In this document: in pieces, positions 62,501 to 64,000 of the stretch
Numbering within the stretch: position 1 is the stretch's first letter
Layout of the letters: every line of letters begins with the position of its first letter
From: Brienomyrus brachyistius
Lineage: Eukaryota > Chordata > Actinopteri > Osteoglossiformes > Mormyridae
Reading direction: 5' to 3'
DNA length: 64,000 nt
Assembly: GCF_023856365.1 (NCBI RefSeq)
Contig: NC_064551.1
Span: forward strand, 1,320,501 to 1,384,500
The notes under the pieces: generated by a model
What the model was told of the DNA's origin: nothing
The model's input: only the letters and a program-made list of their open reading frames with translations
Databases searched by the model: none
Position numbers and translations under genes: made by a program

Positions 62501-63823
62501 CCTCAGGCTTGGTCTCAGTGGCAGGAGAGTTGTGGCTGGATAGCAAAACTACTGCATGACTTGGAGGCTAGGATGCCTTCGAGTACAGGGCCAGGACATG
62601 AGGATCAGGAGGAGCAGCTGCAGCAGACTCTCTGTGTCTGTGAGGTACTGCCACATCATCACACCACAGCCGGAGAAGACTGTGTCACACTGACACCACA
62701 GCCAGAGAAGACTGTCACACTGACACTGTAGCTGGAGAAGACTGTGTCACACTGACACCAAGGCTGTAGAGGGACATCTGTGCGTCACACTGACCCTACA
62801 GCTGTAGAGGGACATCTGTGCGTCACACTGACCCTACAGCTGTAGAGGGACATCTGTGCGTCACACTGACCCTACAGCTGTAGAGGGACATCTGTGCATC
62901 ACACTGACCCTACAGCTGTAGAGGGACATCTGTACATCACACTGACCCTACAGCTGTAGAGGGACATCTGTGCGTCACACTGACCCTACAGCTGTAGAGA
63001 GACATCTGTGCGTCACACTGACACCAAGACTGTAGAGGAACATCTGTGCGTCACACTGACCCTACAGCTGTAGAGGGACATCTGTGCGTCACACTGACAC
63101 CACAGCTGTAGAGGAACATCTGTGCGTCACACTGACCCTACAGCTGTAGAGGAACATCTGTGCGTCACACTGACCCTACAGCTGTAGAGGGACATCTGTG
63201 CGTCACACTGACCCTACAGCTGTAGAGGGACATCTGTGCGTCACACTGACCCTACAGCTGTAGAGGGACATCTGTGCGTCACACTGACACCAAGGCTGTA
63301 GAGGAACATCTGTGTGTCACACTGACCCTACAGCTGTGGAGGGACATCTGTGTGTCACACTGACCCTACAGCTGTAGAGGGACATCTGTGCGTCACACTG
63401 ACCCTACAGCTGTAGAGGGACATCTGTGTGTCACACTGACCCTACAGCTGTGGAACCTGTGTAAGCAGGAACATTGCCTGATGAACAGGAACCTAAAAAT
63501 ACACAATGCCGCTGTTCCTTTTATAAGCTGTCTGTATTCCTGTCCTCCTGCCCGGTGACTGACTGAGCATCCCTGCTGTTTACCAGCAGCACTCTATTAA
63601 TACCATGGTGTGTCTTCCCCTCGCAGCAGGTGAGCAAGGCCCTGGAGGAGAGCCGGGCACCACTGGGAGCTGCCGTGGAGCAGGGCCAGGCGCTGCAGGC
63701 TGGGGGGTTCGGCAGCACCGTGGGGGCTGCGCTGCGCGAGCTGCAGAGCCGCTGGAACGCCGTACACCACTGCGCAGAGCGGGAGCAGCTGCGGGTCTCT
63801 GCGTTCACGCATCTGTGGGCCAG
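1..63823 (+). CDS. syne2: Nesprin-2 (giant spectrin-repeat LINC protein), partial, 30 exons
   Basis: Gene-level entry; the exons are listed separately. Nesprin-2 sits in the outer nuclear membrane, binds SUN proteins through a C-terminal KASH segment and actin through N-terminal CH domains, with a long spectrin-repeat rod between; both ends lie outside this window. Recognition comes from exons 13-17, whose protein follows human nesprin-2 as I recall it (WDELDRW, LEDSEQ, AIEAEVKFMEK, SPEEHL, VILDNIQAMKRTITEI), and from a disordered acidic linker immediately after, where the human protein also has one. Every proposed GT-AG junction keeps the frame: most exons are phase 0-0, and four junctions (after exons 4, 6, 9 and 24) split a codon after its second base. 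Coding total in the window is about 15,273 codons, already over twice human nesprin-2 giant (about 6,900 residues). The excess is tandem repeats in exons 1 and 21. Whether exon 1 belongs to this gene is the least certain part. Confidence 0.85.
30747..31331 (+). repeat. 45-bp coding tandem array, 13 copies
   Basis: Thirteen uninterrupted 45-bp units encode a 15-residue motif close to TGIQSLKTEDTDTAV, with TGVRILQIEDTDTAV as a frequent variant. The array begins 12 bases after the 960-bp array ends and keeps the same frame. Copies are more diverged than those of the 960-bp array, which suggests an older or less homogenised expansion. The product is acidic and Thr-rich. The same DNA is also open in another plus frame (His/Arg-rich) and on the minus strand; these are shadows. 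Confidence 0.93.
32147..32730. mobile_element. MITE-like non-autonomous DNA element
   Basis: The left end gctgcatccgaaatca is matched in inverted orientation at the right end (tggtttcggatgcagc, 32715-32730), nearly perfectly over about 14 bases. The interior has no coding frame. The start resembles a family common in fish genomes whose ends read gctgc-tccgaaat. I could not identify a clear target-site duplication, so the exact ends are provisional. Confidence 0.55.
33028..33385. mobile_element. Retroposon 3'-tail fragment
   Basis: The block starts with ctttattaatccctgtgggg and later reads gttaagggccttgctcaaag, then a run ending in gattacaagcacac. These are hallmark strings of a widespread fish retroposon 3' end. 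An internal segment has become a tandem repeat (separate entry). Similar short tails occur at about 37,400 and 63,875. Confidence 0.55.
33126..33285. repeat. 33-bp tandem repeat, about 5 copies
   Basis: Near-identical 33-bp units lie inside the retroposon fragment; each contains agggagctgggggttaaggg. Because 33 is a multiple of three, they create open frames on both strands (GAPRELGVKGL on plus, ALNPQLPGRPK on minus). I regard both as non-coding shadows. Confidence 0.9.
33445..33905 (+). mobile_element. Degraded Tc1-like transposon, 3' half
   Basis: The string order matches the end of a fish Tc1/mariner-type transposase gene as I recall it: gagccctgacctcaactcc, then ggaatgaactagaatgga, gtggaaagcctccccagaag and gctgcaaaggggggaccaac, followed by a decayed terminal repeat around 33,870-33,900. 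The transposase frame is broken by several stops and shifts and the 5' half is missing, so this is a dead copy. Confidence 0.75.
35378..35536 (+). CDS. syne2: syne2 exon 2
   Basis: 159 bp, phase 0-0. The acceptor is ttctgttttctgggcag and the donor is GGG|GTGAGA. The end is ordinary helix-forming protein (MTELLMDCLQLERQEASSS). The first 31 codons are Gly/Ser/Glu-biased and look less like protein. An ATG at 35471 lies in a strong translation context (cccaccATGa) behind a GC-box-like stretch, so this could instead be a first exon of a shorter isoform, with the left part as 5' leader. Confidence 0.65.
35400..35470 (+). promoter_or_regulatory. Possible internal promoter / 5' leader before ATG 35471
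   Basis: The stretch contains ggggtggagtcgggggcggagtc, which carries a GC-box core (gggcgg), and ends in a good Kozak context for ATG 35471. Another GC-box-like string, gccccgcc, lies near 35,250. Nesprin genes are known to make shorter isoforms from internal promoters. No TATA box is well placed. This is inference only. Confidence 0.25.
35537..35940 (+). other. Intron 2 (404 bp)
   Basis: AT-rich sequence with a short direct duplication (acatgggac twice, about 35,840-35,857). I see no other feature. The acceptor is gtgttgaattgcag. Confidence 0.7.
35941..36102 (+). CDS. syne2: syne2 exon 3
   Basis: 162 bp, phase 0-0. Acceptor ttgaattgcag, donor AAG|GTAGGA. It encodes 54 residues beginning RSPLWDAMVC and ending VQQVDEAK. 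The open frame continues into the intron to 36363, but the donor fits the frame of exon 4. Confidence 0.8.
36122..36300. mobile_element. Possible foldback/MITE remnant in intron 3
   Basis: The opening tactgtttctcaacccagtc and the later tgtgttggggctgggagg and tgtctggggtcc resemble a short imperfect inverted-repeat element often seen in fish introns. The arms are degraded, so ends and family are uncertain. Confidence 0.35.
36496..37055 (+). repeat. 35-bp minisatellite of 16 copies, each carrying a 3' splice-site-like sequence
   Basis: Sixteen exact-length 35-bp units run up to base 37055. Each unit is the first 19 or so bases of exon 4 (cctgtcagcagtg) followed by cctgttgtgttgcag, the end of intron 3. 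Every unit therefore ends in a pyrimidine/G-rich tract plus CAG identical or nearly so to the acceptor of exon 4. With the TAG at 36495 this makes 17 evenly spaced acceptor-like sites. All three forward frames are open, giving Cys-rich shadow frames. Confidence 0.95.
37056..37285 (+). CDS. syne2: syne2 exon 4
   Basis: 230 bp, starts phase 0 and ends after two bases of a codon (GG|GTGAGC). It encodes ACQQCVLEKLDALPS, then a helical segment with ERQWKAILQDASAAVQ and EEKRQTAEGALAKLK, typical of a spectrin repeat with its conserved Trp. I chose the last of the 17 candidate acceptors because it matches the frame of exon 3. Acceptors 105, 210, 315, 420 and 525 bases upstream would also be in frame, adding 35 residues each. 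Confidence 0.8.
37286..37695 (+). other. Intron 4 with GGAT microsatellite and retroposon tail
   Basis: About 37,350-37,380 is a ggat-type tetranucleotide run. It is followed by ttattgattaaatgtatgc and actttattaatcccaagggg, the same kind of retroposon 3' tail as at 33,028. The rest is AT-rich with a pyrimidine tract before the acceptor ctctgggaatag. Confidence 0.65.
37696..39751 (+). CDS. syne2: syne2 exon 5, large spectrin-rod exon
   Basis: 2,056 bp. Acceptor gggaatag; the first T completes the codon left by exon 4, and it ends phase 0 at ACA|GTAAGT. It encodes about 685 residues of almost continuous amphipathic helix, roughly six spectrin-type repeats. Markers include HWWTLQRVAERALYHA, FPEKVHRQIFELKKLK, AWVAKHVEKEMTSW, WQVERLHHCKRDKRRELQ and MEDWRQNLEKQALQLKDEK. 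There is no internal tandem repetition, unlike exons 1 and 21. The open frame runs on to 39823, but the consensus donor and the clean phase-0 start of exon 6 argue for ending here. A long exon in this part of the rod fits what I recall of nesprin-2 genes. Confidence 0.9.
39861..40195 (+). CDS. syne2: syne2 exon 6
   Basis: 335 bp, phase 0 in and two-base split out (AG|GTAACC). Acceptor tccttgcttag, only 109 bases after exon 5. It encodes GSLHQAKEALRVYSAAVCG, continuing the spectrin rod through FFQDAESQLLPVLSE to QARAQLQHEALQ. Confidence 0.88.
40196..40690 (+). other. Intron 6 (495 bp) with a foldback MITE
   Basis: It contains the foldback element listed separately. I see nothing else. Acceptor tttcaccctttacag. 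Confidence 0.7.
40347..40482. mobile_element. Foldback MITE with about 40-bp inverted repeats
   Basis: The left arm (40347-40388) and right arm (about 40443-40482) are inverted copies, both containing gaaagtaaaaatccag or its complement. The loop of about 55 bases is unrelated. This size and arm sequence match a MITE type common in fish introns. It is non-coding. Confidence 0.7.
40691..40835 (+). CDS. syne2: syne2 exon 7
   Basis: 145 bp. The first C completes the split Ser codon from exon 6, and it ends phase 0 at AAG|GTAAGC. It encodes CTKRQNLYRKSLDDICHHVE to SDLQEKLK, an ordinary spectrin-rod helix. Confidence 0.87.
40836..41752 (+). other. Intron 7 (917 bp) with transposon-derived sequence
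   Basis: Mostly occupied by the DNA-transposon remnant listed separately. I see no gene in it. Confidence 0.65.
41115..41600. mobile_element. Degenerate DNA-transposon remnant
   Basis: It begins with acagtgaatataaaagcctacacacccc and continues with aaaatggcaggtttttg. Near the end it reads ggtctggactattgggccattg and lies in the minus-strand sense of a transposase. These strings are typical of a fish Tc1/mariner-related element. No intact frame remains and the family is not certain. Confidence 0.5.
41753..41965 (+). CDS. syne2: syne2 exon 8
   Basis: 213 bp, phase 0-0. Acceptor ttttccatgtgcag, donor AGT|GTGAGT. It encodes ALEQEAESHSRALRGTLTDL to WERRAAEWKGIALS, spectrin-rod helix. The open frame continues beyond the donor but becomes unlike the rod. 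Confidence 0.83.
41966..42748 (+). other. Intron 8 (783 bp)
   Basis: AT-rich intron. I recognise no gene, RNA or repeat family in it. Confidence 0.6.
42749..43008 (+). CDS. syne2: syne2 exon 9
   Basis: 260 bp, phase 0 in, two-base split out (AA|GTAAGG). Acceptor gtggtgatag is weak in pyrimidines near the AG but has ttattttg just upstream. It encodes MEGAQKVREQLEDE, LQEELQNLLPDTEKYLESL and FSQDLQAIRESYR, spectrin-rod helix. The leading Met is an internal codon. Confidence 0.85.
43009..43578 (+). other. Intron 9 (570 bp)
   Basis: No gene or repeat family recognised. Confidence 0.6.
43579..43738 (+). CDS. syne2: syne2 exon 10
   Basis: 160 bp. The first G completes the split Lys codon of exon 9, and it ends phase 0 at CAG|GTGGGT. 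Acceptor gtgttcatag. It encodes LTEKSMLGRQAASVELHD, then EKVREEIYGMRERLRVASC and LEHFACQSRLQ, spectrin-rod helix. Confidence 0.83.
43739..45393 (+). other. Intron 10 (1,655 bp), mostly minisatellite
   Basis: About 300 bases of plain intron, then the 50-bp minisatellite (separate entry), then about 150 bases before exon 11. An open frame spans 45229-45393 in register with exon 11, but a TTTCTCAG acceptor-like site at 45279-45286 would break the frame, so I leave this part as intron. Confidence 0.65.
44052..45240. repeat. 50-bp minisatellite, about 24 copies, two interspersed variants
   Basis: Exact 50-bp units starting gtgaggtctcc. One variant has tcttcatcctgcctcatg and the other has ttttcctcctgcctcgtg; a further site alternates between agccccctca and agccccgtca. 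Variants alternate in a partly ordered way, suggesting duplication of pairs. Each unit carries a pyrimidine-rich tract followed by ctctgacag, resembling a 3' splice site. The array ends about 150 bases before exon 11. Confidence 0.95.
45394..45549 (+). CDS. syne2: syne2 exon 11
   Basis: 156 bp, phase 0-0. Acceptor gtctccccaaccag, donor AAG|GTACAT. It encodes EVRLELSSQRAVLRGIMEGL, then VPLEVQKPLQEVTHLLEELE, a clean spectrin-repeat half. Confidence 0.86.
45745..45885 (+). CDS. syne2: syne2 exon 12
   Basis: 141 bp, phase 0-0. Acceptor gctgtcttgcag, donor AAG|GTAGTT. It encodes LAETAEKISPVRRLGVGVTQ, then VMSLLEQKSSTVVEAEYLQK, immediately preceding the WDELDRW repeat start in the next exon. Confidence 0.86.
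45886..46252 (+). other. Intron 12 (367 bp) ending in a GT microsatellite
   Basis: AT-rich sequence followed by the dinucleotide run listed separately. The acceptor is cctgacag directly after the run. Confidence 0.75.
46191..46244. repeat. (GT)n microsatellite at the exon 13 acceptor
   Basis: About 27 GT units with one interruption, ending eight bases before exon 13. It occupies the place where a pyrimidine tract would normally lie. Confidence 0.97.
46253..46435 (+). CDS. syne2: syne2 exon 13
   Basis: 183 bp, phase 0-0, donor AAG|GTTGGT. It encodes RVWDELDRWHTQLAALESEV, then YQKVVKQAEQRTAFLSK. Human nesprin-2, as I recall it, has WDDLDQW, YQQV and AECRTSQLNK in the same order. This is one of the main exons behind the gene identification. 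Confidence 0.9.
46436..47136 (+). other. Intron 13 (701 bp)
   Basis: AT-rich. No gene or repeat family recognised. Acceptor ctctggcctgcag. Confidence 0.6.
47137..47274 (+). CDS. syne2: syne2 exon 14
   Basis: 138 bp, phase 0-0, donor CAG|GTCTGT. It encodes IPACLQEYEEIMASSNSWL, then TSARSLSSHVHALQ. This parallels the human MEEYSDLLKSTEAWI and LRTLSHHASTVQ segments as I recall them. Confidence 0.88.
47516..47701 (+). CDS. syne2: syne2 exon 15
   Basis: 186 bp, phase 0-0. Acceptor cgaaccggcag, donor GCA|GTAAGC. It encodes VLLEDSEQMRATLQAFTPFL to MQQSIVGPLTQLQNTAA. LEDSEQ and the closing LxQLQ pattern match the human protein as I recall it. Confidence 0.9.
47870..47992 (+). CDS. syne2: syne2 exon 16
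   Basis: 123 bp, phase 0-0. Acceptor tttgcctatag, donor CAG|GTGAGC. It encodes GVDAIEAEVKFMEKNVTKI, then SPEEHLRDWQ. The human counterpart, from memory, reads AIESEVKSMEKRVSKIKTIL and SPEEHL; this is the strongest single match in the window. Confidence 0.93.
48130..48312 (+). CDS. syne2: syne2 exon 17
   Basis: 183 bp, phase 0-0. Acceptor agtattcctttcag, donor AAG|GTCTGA. It encodes VILDNIQAMKRTITEIQNC, then LDVFQRAQDLLPPIQDLEQE. It matches human VILENIRPMKKTIAEI and PVFQRTNQLLQDI as recalled. It is the last rod exon before the disordered linker. Confidence 0.92.
48313..49261 (+). other. Intron 17 (949 bp)
   Basis: AT-rich intron. No gene, RNA or repeat family recognised. Confidence 0.6.
49262..49354 (+). 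CDS. syne2: syne2 exon 18 (short linker exon)
   Basis: 93 bp, phase 0-0. Acceptor tttctacaataag, donor GAG|GTGGGT. It encodes ISASYELKYMRKIRSIADD to IICAVE. I chose AAG at 49261 because it keeps the frame of exon 17. The more usual-looking TTTCAG seven bases downstream would put an immediate stop in frame. Confidence 0.72.
49463..49555 (+). CDS. syne2: syne2 exon 19 (acidic linker exon with Trp-acidic motif)
   Basis: 93 bp, phase 0-0. Acceptor ctttgcctgtgaag, donor GAG|GTAAAG. It encodes GKVWETSLSEEEEEGSTHSS, then SSDTLIGSVSE. The composition matches the acidic Ser-rich linker that follows the same rod repeats in human nesprin-2 (which, from memory, has EEDRASSSSGT). A single Trp flanked by acids resembles kinesin-light-chain-binding motifs. 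Confidence 0.8.
49556..50280 (+). other. Intron 19 (725 bp)
   Basis: It starts with a long pyrimidine-rich stretch (about 49,610-49,860). No gene or repeat family recognised. Confidence 0.6.
50281..50466 (+). CDS. syne2: syne2 exon 20 (Gly-rich linker exon)
   Basis: 186 bp, phase 0-0. Acceptor gcccattggttag, donor AAG|GTAAAG. It encodes GPDDTAEEPAFPAEGTMGA, then a Gly-rich stretch and LETPEPHLIPTTK. It appears disordered and acidic. It has no stop in 62 codons and both borders match the neighbouring phases. Confidence 0.75.
50467..50808 (+). other. Intron 20 (342 bp) with an ATT microsatellite
   Basis: It holds the trinucleotide run below and a pyrimidine-rich end (ccctcctccctcctctcttc) before the acceptor ccattgggacag. 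Confidence 0.75.
50536..50580. repeat. (ATT)n microsatellite, about 15 copies
   Basis: Pure att trinucleotide run within intron 20. Confidence 0.95.
50809..58158 (+). CDS. syne2: syne2 exon 21: second giant repeat exon in the linker
   Basis: 7,350 bp, 2,450 codons, phase 0-0. Acceptor ccattgggacag, donor CAG|GTAAGC. Residues 1-75 are non-repetitive and include SAIAWKEEDRFPEPIIKQ. Residues about 76 to 2,375 are tandem copies of a 21-residue motif. The last 75 residues include PWVEQGLQPLCDLTTQVRAW and EEQLLTCQ, which resume helical protein and lead into exon 22. In human nesprin-2, as I recall it, the disordered linker ends in a similar way (a Trp helix, then a short stretch ending in CQ before the next helix). 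The array is thus an expansion inside the disordered linker between two rod segments. The repeats are rich in Ser, Thr, Val, Lys and Pro and look disordered. The frame stays open to 58317, beyond the donor. Confidence 0.88.
51034..57936 (+). repeat. 63-bp coding tandem array, about 109 copies
   Basis: The 21-residue unit alternates a half like KETVSVTQ with a half like ETVSVPKRDVSAP; both are built on a T-V/I-S-V core, so the unit itself may be a doubled shorter motif. Edge units are diverged; central units are nearly identical. Higher-order repetition is visible: the block around 55,808-56,000 recurs 378 bases (six units) later at 56,186-56,380, and the run from about 55,190 recurs near 55,560 and again near 55,950. 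Confidence 0.95.
58269..58436 (+). CDS. syne2: syne2 exon 22
   Basis: 168 bp, phase 0-0. Acceptor ctctttgtatgtgcag, donor CAG|GTACAG. It encodes GACEEMEKNVSSLYSLSPQD, then WIVTLLSALDQLKSSLLPLL. It restarts helical spectrin-type protein after the linker. Confidence 0.87.
58714..58821 (+). CDS. syne2: syne2 exon 23
   Basis: 108 bp, phase 0-0. Acceptor caatattgctgcag, donor AAG|GTAAGA. It encodes SDLQCGVLVQEGGLEHTV to LKIQSIQQEK. Confidence 0.82.
59025..59185 (+). mobile_element. tRNA-derived SINE (DANA/Mermaid-like)
   Basis: It has a pol III B-box-like string gggttcgagtctcc near 59,071-59,084, preceded by ggatggcacagtggtctg in the A-box position. It continues with gtgtggagtttgcatgttct and ggtgctccggttttccctc, hallmark strings of a common fish SINE. 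Confidence 0.65.
59193..59440. mobile_element. Fish interspersed repeat fragment next to the SINE
   Basis: It has a catccatccatccaccc run, then atcgtaaccgcttaatcccc and ggagcctatctgggagcatc, followed by taggtgtgaatggta and ttccctgccttgtgcc. These are common fish repeat strings, probably from the SINE tail and a second element joined to it. Confidence 0.5.
59482..59597 (+). CDS. syne2: syne2 exon 24
   Basis: 116 bp, phase 0 in and two-base split out (AG|GTAAGG). It encodes ELQLELKEQRDLAVALQHYS, then WLQRATQEHKAQLLT. Spectrin-type helix with its Trp. Confidence 0.85.
59598..59990 (+). other. Intron 24 (393 bp)
   Basis: No gene or repeat recognised. Acceptor ttcctctcttcag. Confidence 0.6.
59991..60102 (+). 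CDS. syne2: syne2 exon 25
   Basis: 112 bp. The first G completes the Arg codon split after exon 24, and it ends phase 0 at CAG|GTCAGT. It encodes SNTGAEGDATAQERRPQVH, then LEATLAALDGTGSTWQ. Confidence 0.83.
60103..60723 (+). other. Intron 25 (621 bp) with a 32-bp minisatellite
   Basis: The left half is the tandem repeat listed next. The right half is plain sequence ending in the acceptor cctgctcctgtag. Confidence 0.7.
60142..60418. repeat. 32-bp minisatellite, about 8-9 copies
   Basis: Units contain atccatggatatatcacag or atccatagatatatcacag followed by ccagggctcactg. Left-edge copies are diverged. The array starts about 40 bases after the exon 25 donor. Confidence 0.93.
60724..60807 (+). 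CDS. syne2: syne2 exon 26 (short)
   Basis: 84 bp, phase 0-0. Acceptor tgctcctgtag, donor GAG|GTACAG. It encodes 28 residues, DVLASGNAGKPVTWSMPAIL to EAIQLE. It is short, so its support comes mainly from matching phases and splice sites. Confidence 0.72.
61054..61254 (+). CDS. syne2: syne2 exon 27
   Basis: 201 bp, phase 0-0. Acceptor ctgtttctcggcag, donor AAG|GTGCCC. It encodes DLLNTACTSLQSQQGALQEQ, then SLVELGWERLTRSQHVQL and LQGLLSSHK. Spectrin-type helix. Confidence 0.86.
61521..61718 (+). CDS. syne2: syne2 exon 28
   Basis: 198 bp, phase 0-0. The acceptor gggtccgatggtggggggcag has a poor local pyrimidine tract. Donor CAG|GTACAA. It encodes TFFQKLASHLAMVQRLSQRL, then an Ala/Gln/Glu-rich stretch (QTEAQAEAQAALEQ) and LQQRAVQQGVRLQDGLQ. 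Confidence 0.8.
61719..62506 (+). other. Intron 28 (788 bp) ending in a 15-bp minisatellite
   Basis: The left part is AT-rich with nothing recognised. The right part is the minisatellite below, which runs into the acceptor gtgcttccctcag. Confidence 0.75.
62164..62497. repeat. About 15-bp minisatellite adjoining the exon 29 acceptor
   Basis: Units of the type tgtgctcacaccgtc or tgtgatcacactgtc, about 22 copies, increasingly diverged towards the right. The last copies blend into the pyrimidine tract of the acceptor. Open frames of the SVLTPSVLT type on plus and STDSVSTD on minus are shadows. Confidence 0.92.
62507..62644 (+). CDS. syne2: syne2 exon 29
   Basis: 138 bp, phase 0-0. Acceptor gcttccctcag, donor GAG|GTACTG. 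It encodes AWSQWQESCGWIAKLLHDLE, then HEDQEEQLQQTLCVCE. Three Trp residues in a short helix fit a spectrin-repeat start. Confidence 0.85.
62645..63626 (+). other. Intron 29 (about 980 bp), mostly minisatellite
   Basis: Filled largely by the 38-bp array below, with about 170 bases of plain sequence before the acceptor cttcccctcgcag. Confidence 0.75.
62662..63455. repeat. 38-bp minisatellite, about 18-20 copies
   Basis: Units read gtcacactgaccctacagc then tgtagagggacatctgtgc. Some copies have gacaccaaggctg instead of gaccctacagctg. Three shorter, diverged units (cacagccagagaagactg type) precede the regular array from about 62,662. Confidence 0.93.
63627..63823 (+). CDS. syne2: syne2 exon 30 (last in window; tandem CAGCAG acceptor)
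   Basis: 197 bp from the first acceptor or 194 bp from the second; phase 0 in, two-base split out (AG|GTATGT), so the gene continues beyond the window. It encodes VSKALEESRAPLGAAVEQGQ, then LRELQSRWNAVHHCAEREQL. Spectrin-type helix with Trp. The acceptor region reads cctcgcagcag, so use of the first AG adds one Gln. Confidence 0.86.
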
Positions 63824-64000
63824 GTATGTCTGCAAAGAACAGGAAATGCACTGGCATGGCTGAGGAACAGAACAGCGATACTTCATTCATCCCCGAGGGA
63901 TGTTGTTATGGAGCCCATCCTACTCGCCATGACACACATGCTGATACGGTCCCCCTCTGTGCCCAAGGCCGCTGGTGCCCTGAGCAGGATATGTGGTGGA
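63824..64000 (+). other. Start of next intron
   Basis: It holds a short retroposon-tail-like string, acttcattcatccccgaggg, near 63,875. No exon is visible before the window ends. Confidence 0.5.

Noticed and set aside
37696..63823. Dystonin, MACF1 or nesprin-1 as the gene
   Set aside because: All have spectrin repeats, but exons 13-17 follow nesprin-2 in order and in specific motifs, and no plakin repeats are seen; an alignment would settle it.

Overview
The window is vertebrate nuclear DNA, most likely from a ray-finned fish. The evidence is many spliced exons with GT-AG borders, fish-type mobile elements (a degraded Tc1-like transposon, foldback MITEs, a tRNA-derived SINE, retroposon 3' tails of the 'tttattaatccc' type) and many minisatellites. 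I cannot name the species.

Almost everything belongs to one plus-strand gene that enters from the left edge and leaves at the right edge. I identify it as a fish nesprin-2 gene (syne2), the giant spectrin-repeat protein of the outer nuclear membrane that links nucleus to cytoskeleton through SUN proteins. The call rests on exons at 46.2-48.3 kb. Their protein follows human nesprin-2, as I remember it, in order: a WDxLDxW repeat start, an LEDSEQ exon, an AIExEVKxMEK exon followed by SPEEHL, then an exon opening VILxNI. I built a 30-exon model by eye. All 29 internal junctions keep frame, giving about 15,273 codons inside the window. The actin-binding CH domains and the KASH tail are not here.

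Layout: (1) 1-31952, one giant exon of 32 tandem copies of a 960-bp (320-residue) unit, open at the left edge, then 13 copies of a 45-bp unit and a Ser-rich tail. (2) 31953-35377, an intron with several mobile-element remnants and a possible internal promoter. (3) 35378-48312, sixteen exons of helical spectrin-type sequence, including one 2,056-bp exon. (4) 49262-50466, three exons of acidic, Gly/Ser-rich linker. (5) 50809-58158, a second giant exon (7,350 bp), mostly about 109 copies of a 63-bp (21-residue) unit. (6) 58269-63823, nine exons that return to helical spectrin-type sequence.

The most unusual points are the record-sized repetitive coding exon with a nested 18-residue substructure, a second unrelated coding array in the disordered linker of the same protein, and a 35-bp minisatellite that has copied a 3' splice site 16 times in front of exon 4. 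Several other minisatellites also lie directly beside splice acceptors. Most other long open frames, including all minus-strand ones, are shadows of these repeats.
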